Source: Oxalobacteraceae bacterium UBA6018 | Lineage (GTDB): Bacteria; Pseudomonadota; Gammaproteobacteria; Burkholderiales; Burkholderiaceae_D | Length of the DNA: 7,419 nucleotides | Assembly (NCBI GenBank): GCA_002428015.1 | Contig: DIZW01000058.1 | Span: forward strand, 21,967 to 29,385 | Reading direction: 5' to 3' | In this document: positions 1 through 6,665 of the stretch, piece after piece | How the letters are laid out: the number at the start of each line of letters is the position of its first letter | Numbering within the stretch: position 1 is the first letter of the stretch | Position numbers and translations under genes: made by a program | Notes under the pieces: model-generated | Seen by the model: the letters and a program-made list of their open reading frames with translations, nothing else | The model's database searches: none | What the model was told of the DNA's origin: nothing

Positions 1-1514
1 TGGCGCTGCAGCGCACCCTGGCCGCGCGCCGCAACCTGTACGAGGACGGCGCCATCGGCCTGTACTTCCCCGGCAAGGCCAGCCGCGATTTCGTCGCCTA
101 CCTGGCCCTCGAACGCCCCTTGTGCGAGCTCGAACAACGCCTGCTGGAAGTGTTCTGCGGGACGGTGGCCGTGGGCCTGGATAACGTCGAACTGGTCAGC
201 CACCTGCACGACGCGGCCTTCTACGACCAGCTCTCGAAGCTGCCCAACCGCACCCGCCTGGTCGAGATCCTCGACGCCACCCTGGCCGGTCCGGAGCGCG
301 ACCAGTCCGTGCTGTCGCTGGTCGACCTGGACCACTTCGCCGAGACCAACGACGCGCTCGGCCACCAGTTCGGCGACCTCCTGCTGGTGGCGGTGGCGCT
401 GCGCCTGCAATCGCAACTGGGCCGCCATCTGACCATCGCCCGCATCAGCGGCGACATTTTCGCGGTGCTGGGCGATGCCGCGGTGGTGCACCCGGGCGGC
501 ATCCTCGGCCTGTTCGAGGCGCCCTTCTCGATCGACGGCCAGGACGTGCAGCTGAGCGCCACCTTGGGACTGGTGCGCCTGGCCGAGCACGACGGCAGCG
601 GTACCGACGCCCTGAAGGACGCCGACATCGCCCTCAAGCGCGCCAAGCTGCAGCAGCGCGCCGGTCACTTCTATTTTTCGCGCAGCATGGGCGTCGAGAT
701 CCGCGAGCGGGTGCGCATCATGCACGCGCTGCGCACCGGGTTTTCGCGCGGCGAACTGTTCATGATGTACCAGCCCCAGCTCGACCTGGTCACGCGCCGC
801 CCGATCGGCGCCGAGGCCCTGCTGCGCTGGCAGACCGCCGACGGCAAGTTCATCTCGCCGGACCGCTTCATTCCGATCGCCGAATACTCCGGCCTGATCA
901 TCGACATCGGCGAGTGGGTGCTGCGCAGCGCCTGCCACGAACTGGTGCGCCTGCGCGAAGCCGGCTACCGCGACTTCACGATCTCGGTGAACGTCTCGCA
1001 GGTGCAGTTCCGCCATCCCTACTTCCTCGAGATGCTGCGCTCGGCCCTGGCCGACAGCAAGGCGCCGCCGGAATACATCGAGCTCGAGATCACTGAATCG
1101 ATGGCGATGGAGGAGCCTGACCTGCTGATCAAGATGCTGGCCCAGGTCAAGCACACCGGGGTGTCGATTTCGATCGACGACTTCGGCACCGGTTTCTCGT
1201 CGCTGTCCTATCTGCAGCGGCTGCAGGTGGACCGCCTCAAGATCGACCGCGCCTTCGTCAAGGAGATCACCAGCTCCGCTCGCGGCAGCAGCATCGCCGA
1301 GATGGTGATCCAACTGGGCCGCAACCTGGGCCTGACCGTCATCGCCGAAGGCGTCGAGGACGAACGCCAGGCGCGCATCCTGCAGGAGCTGGGCTGCCCG
1401 CTGGCACAGGGCTTTTTGTTCGCGCGGCCGATGGCCACCGTCGCGCTGTACGACTGGCTGATGGACAACGCGATGCAGCGCGCGGTCAGCGAAGGCCCGC
1501 GCCTGGCGGTCTAG
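1..1514 (+). CDS. DUF3369-GGDEF-EAL c-di-GMP signalling protein, probable phosphodiesterase (5' partial)
   Basis: The reading frame is open from base 3, so the gene begins upstream of the window; an internal TTG at 120 is not a start. The first ~65 visible residues (LYEDGAIGLYFPGK, then LLEVFCGTVAVGLDN) resemble the end of DUF3369, which in known proteins follows a response-regulator receiver domain; that N-terminus is outside the window. A GGDEF-type domain follows (YDQLSKLPNRTR, then VDLDHF), but its signature is SGDIF at 447-461, losing the first Gly and the catalytic Glu, and no RxxD inhibitory site lies at the expected place. The EAL domain looks complete: EALLRW at 813, SVNVS, ELEITES, DDFGTG from 1176, LKIDRAF, AEGVED and QGFLFARPM. 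Inference: it hydrolyses c-di-GMP to pGpG in the cytoplasm, with the GGDEF part structural or GTP-sensing. It converges on the PhzF gene 45 bases away. Confidence 0.93.
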   Translation, partial: ALQRTLAARRNLYEDGAIGLYFPGKASRDFVAYLALERPLCELEQRLLEVFCGTVAVGLDNVELVSHLHDAAFYDQLSKLPNRTRLVEILDATLAGPERDQSVLSLVDLDHFAETNDALGHQFGDLLLVAVALRLQSQLGRHLTIARISGDIFAVLGDAAVVHPGGILGLFEAPFSIDGQDVQLSATLGLVRLAEHDGSGTDALKDADIALKRAKLQQRAGHFYFSRSMGVEIRERVRIMHALRTGFSRGELFMMYQPQLDLVTRRPIGAEALLRWQTADGKFISPDRFIPIAEYSGLIIDIGEWVLRSACHELVRLREAGYRDFTISVNVSQVQFRHPYFLEMLRSALADSKAPPEYIELEITESMAMEEPDLLIKMLAQVKHTGVSISIDDFGTGFSSLSYLQRLQVDRLKIDRAFVKEITSSARGSSIAEMVIQLGRNLGLTVIAEGVEDERQARILQELGCPLAQGFLFARPMATVALYDWLMDNAMQRAVSEGPRLAV

Positions 1515-1526
1515 AAGTCCTGCTCG

Positions 1527-1541
1527 CGGCCTTCGGGGCCG
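1527..1541. terminator. Possible weak bidirectional terminator hairpin between convergent genes
   Basis: In the 45-base gap between the EAL gene (stop 1512-1514) and the PhzF gene (stop 1562-1560), CGGCC and GGCCG form a 5-bp stem around a TTCGG loop. A second self-complementary block, GCGCCGGCGC, sits at 1551-1560. Neither is followed by a T-run on either strand, so this is not a canonical intrinsic terminator. The position between convergent genes is the main argument for it. Confidence 0.25.
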
Positions 1542-1559
1542 TAGCTGGGGGCGCCGGCG

Positions 1560-2435
1560 CTACGCCAGCAGCGTGCCGTCGATGACGGTGACCGACTCGC
1601 CGCCGATCCAGGGATCGCCGTTGCGATAGCTGACGGCGATGCGCCCGTCGCACTGCAGCGCCGTGCCCTGGCGCGCGCTGTACGCGCGGCCAGCCTGTCC
1701 TGCGGTTTCCTGCAGCACGCGCGCGATGCACGCGTTGGCGCTGCCGGTGACCGGGTCTTCCGCCACCGCCTGGTTCTTGTTGAAGAATGCCCGCACCTCG
1801 AAGTCGGCCGGGCCGCCCGCCTCATGCGGGCCGTAGATGGCCACCCCGGTCACGCCCTGCTGGGTCAACTCGGCCAGCGCGTCCATGCGCGGCTGCACCG
1901 CCATGCAGGCATCTGCGCTTTGCATGCGCACCACCAGCCAGCCGATTCCCATGCGCGCGATCACCGGTGCCACGCCGTTGGCCAGCGCCGTGCTGCGCAA
2001 GGACTCGAACAGGGTTGGCATGTAGGCTTCGTGGAAGGCTTGCAGGGTCACGGGCGGCGAGCCGAACGCCAGCGCGGACCCGGCCCCCAGTTCCACCGGC
2101 ACCAGGCCGACCCCGCATTCCTGCACCAGGCGCCCGGCCGTGCGCGGCACCAGACCGTGCTCAAGCAGCGCGTGGGCCGTGCCCAGGGTCGGATGGCCGG
2201 CGAACGGCAACTCGCCGGCCGGCGAAAAAATGCGCACGCGGTAGTCCGCCTCGGCGCTGGCGGGCGCCAGCACGAAGGTCGTTTCGGACAGGTTGGTCCA
2301 GCGCGCGATGGCCTGCATCTGCTCGGCCGACAAACCTTCGGCGTCGAGCACCACGGCCAGCGGGTTGCCCTTGAACGGGACCGCGCTGAAAACGTCGACC
2401 TGTTTGAAGCGGCGCCGCTGTGGCACGCCGGCCAT
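1560..2435 (-). CDS. PhzF family phenazine biosynthesis-like isomerase/epimerase
   Basis: This 291-residue cytoplasmic protein has the normal length of the PhzF/diaminopimelate epimerase fold. Visible family motifs are KQVDVFSAVPFKGNPLAVV near the N-terminus (residues 11-29), LSETTF (50-54) carrying the conserved acidic residue Glu51, FAGHPTLGTAH (78-88) and EDPVTGSAN (226-234). Members include PhzF, which isomerises 2,3-dihydro-3-hydroxyanthranilate, but most homologues have no known substrate and no phenazine genes are seen here, so the substrate is unknown. The chosen start is the ATG at 2435, which overlaps the TGA of the upstream CBS gene by one base (TGATG); an in-frame TTG lies one codon earlier at 2438. 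An AGGA stretch four bases before the ATG could serve as ribosome binding site. The pair is probably co-transcribed and translationally coupled. Confidence 0.9.
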   Translation of the reverse strand: MAGVPQRRRFKQVDVFSAVPFKGNPLAVVLDAEGLSAEQMQAIARWTNLSETTFVLAPASAEADYRVRIFSPAGELPFAGHPTLGTAHALLEHGLVPRTAGRLVQECGVGLVPVELGAGSALAFGSPPVTLQAFHEAYMPTLFESLRSTALANGVAPVIARMGIGWLVVRMQSADACMAVQPRMDALAELTQQGVTGVAIYGPHEAGGPADFEVRAFFNKNQAVAEDPVTGSANACIARVLQETAGQAGRAYSARQGTALQCDGRIAVSYRNGDPWIGGESVTVIDGTLLA

Positions 2436-2884
2436 CAATCCTGCTCGACTTCCGCCGGCCAGTCGCGGATGTAGGCCTTGAGCATGCGGTTTTCGAAGTT
2501 CTGCGCTTCCAGCATGGCCCTGGCCACGTCGTAGAACGAGATCACGCCCAGCAAGGTCTTGGCGTTCATCACCGGCAGGTAGCGCGCATGCTTCTCGAGC
2601 ATCATGCGGCGCACCTCGTTGACCTCGGTGTCGGGCGTGACCGTAATCGGATGGTCGTCCATGTGCTTGCGCACGGTACCTTGGCCGATCTCGCCTTTAT
2701 TCTTGTGCAACACCTTGATGACTTCGCGGAAAGTCAGCATGCCGACCAGGTCGCCGAATTCCATCACCACCAGCGAACCGATATCCTTCTCGGCCATGGT
2801 GTTGATCGCCTCCACCAGCGGGGTGTCGGGCGTCGCGGTGTACAGGATATTGCCCTTAACTTGGAGAATTTCAGAGACTTTCAT
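2435..2884 (-). CDS. Twin CBS domain protein
   Basis: A 149-residue protein made almost entirely of two CBS domains (about residues 8-62 and 75-130), which together form one Bateman module that usually binds adenine nucleotides or related ligands. Ligand-type motifs are GMLTFRE (48-54) and GVISFYDV (113-120); KHMDDHP (73-79) joins the halves. No enzymatic or transport domain is attached, so it is probably a stand-alone cytoplasmic energy or nucleotide sensor whose partner is unknown. I chose the ATG at 2884 because MKVSEIL is the typical beginning of this family as I know it. The frame remains open another 47 codons upstream to 3025, but that stretch is AT-rich, promoter-like and resembles no domain. 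An AAGG about ten bases before the ATG is a modest ribosome binding site. The gene overlaps the downstream PhzF gene by one base. Confidence 0.92.
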   Translation of the reverse strand: MKVSEILQVKGNILYTATPDTPLVEAINTMAEKDIGSLVVMEFGDLVGMLTFREVIKVLHKNKGEIGQGTVRKHMDDHPITVTPDTEVNEVRRMMLEKHARYLPVMNAKTLLGVISFYDVARAMLEAQNFENRMLKAYIRDWPAEVEQD

Positions 2885-2902
2885 GGTGCCCGCCTTTTGT
2901 CT

Positions 2903-2945
2903 GGTGAGGTTATAAGGTGATTTTTTTATAAGCCTTTGCTTCGAA
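2903..2945 (-). promoter_or_regulatory. AT-rich putative promoter region for the CBS-PhzF unit
   Basis: This is the most AT-rich patch of the window. On the minus strand it carries two -10-like hexamers, TATAAA (2930-2925) and TATAAC (2914-2909), and the heptamer TTATAAG occurs twice on the plus strand (2910-2916 and 2926-2932, 16 bases apart). The palindrome TTCGAA lies at 2940-2945. No convincing -35 hexamer is found at 16-18 bases from either, so which element is used is not decided. Either would give a leader of roughly 20-35 bases before the CBS start. Confidence 0.35.
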
Positions 2946-3037
2946 TGTAGCGTAAGCCCGACAAAAAATCCAGCATTGCGGTTTATTAAAGGCGCGAATG
3001 CGCTCTGGCCGGCGCTTCGCACCATTCTAGCGAGGAT

Positions 3038-3062
3038 CGCGCGCCTTCGCGCGTGGCGCGCG
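3038..3062. repeat. 8-bp perfect inverted repeat upstream of the sulfhydrylase-like gene
   Basis: CGCGCGCC (3038-3045) and GGCGCGCG (3055-3062) are perfect inverted copies separated by 9 bases. The structure ends directly before the putative extended -10 element at 3063-3071, so it covers the -35/spacer zone where an operator would lie. The arms are simple CG alternation, which makes a chance match more likely in this composition. Confidence 0.4.
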
Positions 3063-3071
3063 TGCTACGAT
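3063..3071 (+). promoter_or_regulatory. Putative extended -10 promoter element (TGCTACGAT)
   Basis: TGCTACGAT fits the extended -10 pattern TGnTAnnAT, with four of six bases of the TATAAT hexamer. It predicts a transcription start near 3078 and a leader of about 25 bases before the ATG at 3103. No good -35 hexamer is present, which extended -10 promoters tolerate. It would drive the sulfhydrylase-like and hydrolase genes. Confidence 0.35.
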
Positions 3072-3102
3072 CGGACCATCCCCCTTACGTGATGAGTTAC
3101 CC

Positions 3103-4413
3103 ATGAGCGGTCCTCGTTATCCCGGCTTCGACACCCTGTCCCTGCACGCCGGCGCGGTGCCGGACCCGGCCACCGGCGCGCGCGCAACGCCGATCCATTT
3201 TAGCTCCGCGTTCACCTTCCCCGACGCCAGCCGCGGCGCCGCGCTGCTCAACATGGAGCGCGCCGGGTACGCCGACGCCCTGCTTTCCAATCCCACCAAC
3301 GCCGTGCTGGAAGAACGCATCGCCGCGCTCGAAGGTGGCGTGGCCGGCATCGCCACCGCCAGCGGTCAGGCCGCCCTGCACCTGGCCCTGACCTGCATGG
3401 CCGGCGCCGGCTCGCACATCGTGGCCTCGCGCGCCCTGGATGGCGGCGCCTACCGCCTGCTCGCCCACGCGCTCAGACGCTTCGGCGTCGAGACCAGCTT
3501 CGTCGATCCGCGCGACCACGACGGCTGGCGCGCCGCCATCGGCCCCAACACGCGCTTGCTGTTCGCGCAAACGCTGGGTAGTCCTGGGCTGGAAGTGCTC
3601 GATATCGGCGCGGTGGCCGCGATCGCCCATGAACAGCGGCTGCCGCTGATGGTGGACGCCACGATGACCACGCCCTGGCTGCTGCAGCCGATCGCGCATG
3701 GCGCCGACCTGGTGCTCCACTCGGCCGCCGCCTTCCTGTGCGGGCACGGCAGCGCCCTCGGCGGGCTGCTGGTCGATGGCGGTAGCTTCGACTGGCAAGC
3801 GGCCTACGAGCAAACCGGGCGCTACGCCGAACTGTGCGAGCCGTCGGCCGGCGCCCACGGCATGGTGTACGCGGAAGAATCGACGGTCGCGCCGCTGGCC
3901 TTGCGCGCGCGCCGCGAGGGCATGGGCGACTTCGGTGCCGTCATGAGCCCGCACAACGCCTACGCCATCCTGCAAGGGGTCGAGACGCTCGGGCTGCGCA
4001 TGGAGCGGCACGTGGCCAACGCCCGCAAGGTGGTCGAGCTGCTGCTGCGCGACGCGGCCGTCGCCGCGGTGTGCTATCCCGAACTGGACAGCCACCCCGA
4101 CCGGGCGCTGGCGGCGCGCCTGCTGCCACGCGGCTGCGGCGCGGTGCTCGGCTTTGACATCAAAGGCGGCGGCGCGGCGGCGCGCCGTTTCCTCGACGCG
4201 CTCAAGCTGTTCGCCCAGGCAGCCACCATGGGCGGCGCCGCGTCGCTGGCCATCCATCCCGCCTCCAGCACCCACCTGCACGCATCGTCCATAGACCTGG
4301 CGCAGGCCGGCATCGGCGAAGCCACGCTGCGCCTGTCGGTGGGGCTGGAGGACGCCGACGACCTGGCCGAGGACCTGGCGCGCGCGCTCAAGCTGTCGCA
4401 GAAAGGAGGCTGA
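3103..4413 (+). CDS. O-acetylhomoserine sulfhydrylase-family protein lacking the PLP lysine (putative pseudoenzyme)
   Basis: At 436 residues this matches the usual length of the O-acetylhomoserine aminocarboxypropyltransferase branch of the Cys/Met-metabolism PLP enzymes. Recognisable blocks are FDTLSLHAGAVPDPATGARATPI (10-31, in part), NPTNAVLEERIAALEGG (63-79), ASGQAALHLA, the PLP-nitrogen Asp in VDATMTTPW (Asp185), GHGSALGG, EESTVAPLALRARREG, HPASSTH and LRLSVGLEDADDL with the substrate-carboxylate Arg410. The active site is altered: the family SATKF motif reads SAAAF, so the Schiff-base Lys is Ala210 (GCC, 3730-3732) and the phosphate-binding Thr is Ala209. The YSR that reaches into the partner subunit is Asp58-Ala-Leu60; the PLP-stacking Tyr is Asp113; ETLGNP reads QTLGSP (156-161). 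Ordinary sulfhydrylation of O-acetylhomoserine is therefore unlikely. The frame is intact and codon use matches the neighbours. There is no strong ribosome binding site before the ATG. The hydrolase gene follows one base after the stop. Confidence 0.9.
   Translation: MSGPRYPGFDTLSLHAGAVPDPATGARATPIHFSSAFTFPDASRGAALLNMERAGYADALLSNPTNAVLEERIAALEGGVAGIATASGQAALHLALTCMAGAGSHIVASRALDGGAYRLLAHALRRFGVETSFVDPRDHDGWRAAIGPNTRLLFAQTLGSPGLEVLDIGAVAAIAHEQRLPLMVDATMTTPWLLQPIAHGADLVLHSAAAFLCGHGSALGGLLVDGGSFDWQAAYEQTGRYAELCEPSAGAHGMVYAEESTVAPLALRARREGMGDFGAVMSPHNAYAILQGVETLGLRMERHVANARKVVELLLRDAAVAAVCYPELDSHPDRALAARLLPRGCGAVLGFDIKGGGAAARRFLDALKLFAQAATMGGAASLAIHPASSTHLHASSIDLAQAGIGEATLRLSVGLEDADDLAEDLARALKLSQKGG
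4403..4409 (+). promoter_or_regulatory. Strong Shine-Dalgarno for the alpha/beta hydrolase, inside the upstream gene
   Basis: AAGGAGG lies within the last codons of the sulfhydrylase-like gene, 5 bases before the ATG at 4415 and 8 bases before a second in-frame ATG at 4418. It is the best ribosome binding site in the window. The tight spacing indicates one transcript and coupled translation, and either ATG could be used. Confidence 0.75.
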
Positions 4414-4414
4414 C

Positions 4415-5263
4415 ATGATGTTCGACGTGGAAGGCGTCGAGGCCTACTGCCACACCGGCGGCAAGCCGTTCGACGCGCGCCTGCCTGCCATCGTGTTCCT
4501 GCACGGGGCCCTGAACGACCATTCGGTGTGGCCCCTGCAAAGCCGCCATTTCGCCCATCACGGTTTCGGCGTGCTGGCGCCCGACCTGCCCGGCCACGGG
4601 CGCAGCAAGGGCGCCGCGCTGGCCACCATCGAGGCGCTCAGTACCTGGCTGCTGGCGCTGCTCGACGCCGCTGGCCTGACGCAGGCGCTGCTGGTTGGGC
4701 ACAGCATGGGGTCCTTGATCGCGCTGGAGACGGCCTGGCGCGCGCCGGAGCGCGTCACCGGCCTGGCGCTGCTCGGCTCGACCTATCCGATGAAGGTGGC
4801 GGACGCCTTGCTCGAGACCGCGCGCAGCGACGAGGCCGCGGCCATCGACATGGTCAACCTCTGGTCGCATGCGCCAGGCGCGCGCGGCACCGGCTCCGGC
4901 ATGGGTCCGGGGATCCACACGCTGGGCGAAGCGCGCCGGCTGATGCAGCGCATGGCCGCGCTCAACCCGCACCAGCTGCTCCACACCGATCTGGCGGCCT
5001 GCAATGCCTACGCCAACGGCGAGCAGGCGGCGCGCTCGGTAGCTTGTCCGGCGCTCTTCATCGTCGGCAGCAAGGACATGATGACGCCGCCGCGTTCGGC
5101 CACACTGCTCACGGGGGCGATGGCGCACGCGCGCACGGTGAGCGTCGATGCGGGCCACCAGATGATGGCCGAGCAGCCCGGCGCAGTGCTCGATGCCCTG
5201 ATCGACTTCGCCGCGCGAGTCGCGCCGCCGGCGCAAGCCGGAGGCAGCGCAGGGACGCGCTAG
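4415..5263 (+). CDS. Alpha/beta hydrolase
   Basis: A 282-residue alpha/beta-hydrolase-fold protein with no signal peptide, so probably cytoplasmic. The N-terminal strand ends in FLHGALNDHSVW (28-39), the HG oxyanion segment, followed by APDLPGHGRS (55-64). The nucleophile elbow is GHSMGS with Ser97, the acid is Asp221 in VGSKDMMTP and the base is His248 in DAGHQ, so the catalytic triad looks complete. The lid region around residues 150-168 is rich in Gly. The last ~15 residues are a low-complexity Ala/Pro/Gly tail beyond the fold. The substrate cannot be read from the sequence: esterase, lactonase or C-C hydrolase are all possible. It is not obviously a MetX homoserine acetyltransferase, being too short. 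It begins one base after the sulfhydrylase-like stop with an excellent Shine-Dalgarno, so the two are almost certainly co-expressed. Its TAG shares CTAG with the opposing YihY stop. Confidence 0.9.
   Translation: MMFDVEGVEAYCHTGGKPFDARLPAIVFLHGALNDHSVWPLQSRHFAHHGFGVLAPDLPGHGRSKGAALATIEALSTWLLALLDAAGLTQALLVGHSMGSLIALETAWRAPERVTGLALLGSTYPMKVADALLETARSDEAAAIDMVNLWSHAPGARGTGSGMGPGIHTLGEARRLMQRMAALNPHQLLHTDLAACNAYANGEQAARSVACPALFIVGSKDMMTPPRSATLLTGAMAHARTVSVDAGHQMMAEQPGAVLDALIDFAARVAPPAQAGGSAGTR
5224..5245. repeat. GNRA-capped inverted repeat in the hydrolase 3' end
   Basis: CCGGC (5228-5232) and GCCGG (5237-5241) pair around a GCAA loop; after one G-A mismatch the stem continues with GCC (5224-5226) and GGC (5243-5245). 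The hairpin lies 15 bases before the stop, in the low-complexity tail, and has no T-run. It could help end transcription or stabilise the 3' end, but may simply follow from the composition. Confidence 0.3.
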
Positions 5264-6615
5264 GCGAAATGCGCGGCCAGGGTCTGGTCCAGGCCACTCT
5301 CGACGGCCGCCTCGACCTGGCGCGCGAGGGCGGGCGTGTCGAGCGTCATCGGCGAATGCGGGTCCAGGTCGTGTGCCACGCCGGCGTCGGCGGCGCGCCC
5401 GCCAAACACGAACAGGCGGTACACGTCGGCCAGGCGCAGCTTGGACGGATTGGTCAGCAGCACCCAGTTGTCGGCGCTTTCGCGGGCCCGCTTGCCCCAC
5501 TTCGAGCGCATCGTCACGTCGGCCTGGATGCGGCCGACCCAGCCGGCCGCCAGCATGCGTTCGAGCAGCGCCGTCATTTCGTCGTAGCCGATGCGGGTAT
5601 GCGCGCGGATCACGGACGAGGACACCAGGCCCGAGTCGGACAGCCGCGCCACGCTGTGGAGCACCTTCAGGATCGCCATCGCGTCGACGAACTCGCCGCC
5701 CGGCACCGGCTGGTACCACCAGCGCTCGTACTTAATGACCGGCAGGGCCGCCGTCAGCAGCGCGCCGACCAGGGTGATCATCCACGACAGGTACATCCAC
5801 AGCAGGAACAGGGGCAAGGCCGCCAGCGCGCCGTAGATGATCGCGTAGGTGTGGAACTGGCGCACGAAGACGGCGAACAGGCGCTTGGCGATTTCAAAAG
5901 CGAGCGCCGCCACCAGGGCGCCCCAGACCGCGTCGCGCCAGTCGACGAAGCGATTCGGCACGCCCATGTATAGCAAGGTGTAGGCGCCGGTGGTGAGCGC
6001 CACCGAGACGACCGTGTAGAACATGGTGCTCACCAGCGGCGCCGCTTGCGCCAGCGCGCTGGTGGCCACGAACAGATGGGAGGTGGCCGTGATCGACAGG
6101 CCGAACAGCAGCGGGCCGAGCGTGACCAGGGCCCAGTAAACGGTGATGCGCTGGGACAGCGGGCGCGGGCGCTTGACGCGCCAGATCTGGTTGAAGGCGC
6201 GTTCGATCATGCCCATCATCGCCGCCGAAGTGAACACCAGTGCCACCGCGCCCACCGCCGACAGCCCGGTGGCCTTGCTGGCGAACTGGGTCAGGTTGCC
6301 GATGATGGTGTTGGAGATCGACTTGGGCATCAAGGTCTGCACGAAGTAGGCCTGCAGCGACGCACGGAAGTTGCTGAACACCGGGAAGGTGGTGAAGATC
6401 GCCAGGATGATGGTCAGCAGCGGCACCAGCGCGAGCGTGGTGGTGAAGGTGAGGCTGCCGGCGACCTGGGGCAGGCGCTCCTCCCGCACCCGGCGGTGCG
6501 CGAAACGCACCAGGTCGCGCACTTCGCTCCAGGTCAGGCCGCGCACCATGTCCACGCTGACGTTGAACATTTCGCTGGTTGAACGGGAAATCGAGTGGAC
6601 GGTTTTGGAGAGCAT
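5260..6615 (-). CDS. YihY/virulence factor BrkB family inner-membrane protein
   Basis: A 451-residue inner-membrane protein of the YihY/BrkB family (once wrongly called ribonuclease BN). The family signature RLPQVAGSLTFTTTLALVPLLT occupies residues 47-68 and starts the first membrane segment. Further hydrophobic segments are near 118-138, 160-182, 197-217, 229-250 and 258-292, giving about six. FNQIWRVKRPRPL (141-153) is a typical cytoplasmic loop. Residues ~305-451 form a soluble C-terminal region, probably winged-helix-like (ALLERMLAAGWVGRI). The biochemical function of the family is not settled. I start it at the ATG at 6615; ATGs at 6570 and 6549 are alternatives, the latter giving MVRGLTWSEV, a common beginning as I recall. 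None has a clear ribosome binding site. The frame stays open upstream to 7302, but only as antisense of the WrbA gene. It is divergent from that gene. Confidence 0.92.
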   Translation of the reverse strand: MLSKTVHSISRSTSEMFNVSVDMVRGLTWSEVRDLVRFAHRRVREERLPQVAGSLTFTTTLALVPLLTIILAIFTTFPVFSNFRASLQAYFVQTLMPKSISNTIIGNLTQFASKATGLSAVGAVALVFTSAAMMGMIERAFNQIWRVKRPRPLSQRITVYWALVTLGPLLFGLSITATSHLFVATSALAQAAPLVSTMFYTVVSVALTTGAYTLLYMGVPNRFVDWRDAVWGALVAALAFEIAKRLFAVFVRQFHTYAIIYGALAALPLFLLWMYLSWMITLVGALLTAALPVIKYERWWYQPVPGGEFVDAMAILKVLHSVARLSDSGLVSSSVIRAHTRIGYDEMTALLERMLAAGWVGRIQADVTMRSKWGKRARESADNWVLLTNPSKLRLADVYRLFVFGGRAADAGVAHDLDPHSPMTLDTPALARQVEAAVESGLDQTLAAHFA

Positions 6616-6665
6616 GGGTTCGAGAAAACGCGGCCGCGGCGCCGCTGGAACAGGATAAAGCGCCC

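Noticed and set aside
1527..1560. A canonical rho-independent terminator after the EAL or PhzF gene
   Set aside because: Only a 5-bp stem and a GC palindrome are present and no T-run follows on either strand; it is kept only as a low-confidence hairpin.
1560..2435. A phenazine biosynthesis locus
   Set aside because: Only a PhzF-family gene is present, with none of the phz core genes; the family is broad and mostly uncharacterised.
2885..3025. A 47-residue N-terminal extension of the CBS protein
   Set aside because: The stretch is AT-rich, promoter-like and unlike the family; MKVSEIL is the natural beginning.
3268..3285. A frameshift as the reason for the missing YSR motif in the sulfhydrylase-like gene
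   Set aside because: The flanking ERAG and SNPTN blocks keep the expected spacing, and neither other frame restores Tyr-x-Arg, so these are true substitutions.
3097..4416. A 439-codon open frame on the minus strand opposite the sulfhydrylase-like gene
   Set aside because: It mirrors a GC-rich coding frame, has Arg/Gly/Gln/Val-rich composition with no domain, and its length follows from the G/C third-position bias of the real gene.
4388..5719. A 443-codon minus-strand frame across the hydrolase and the end of the YihY gene
   Set aside because: Very Arg-rich, spans two real genes in different frames, and shows no recognisable motif.
4528..5973. A 481-codon plus-strand frame across the hydrolase and YihY genes
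   Set aside because: Low-complexity Arg/Ala/Gly/His composition and overlap of two well-supported genes mark it as a shadow.
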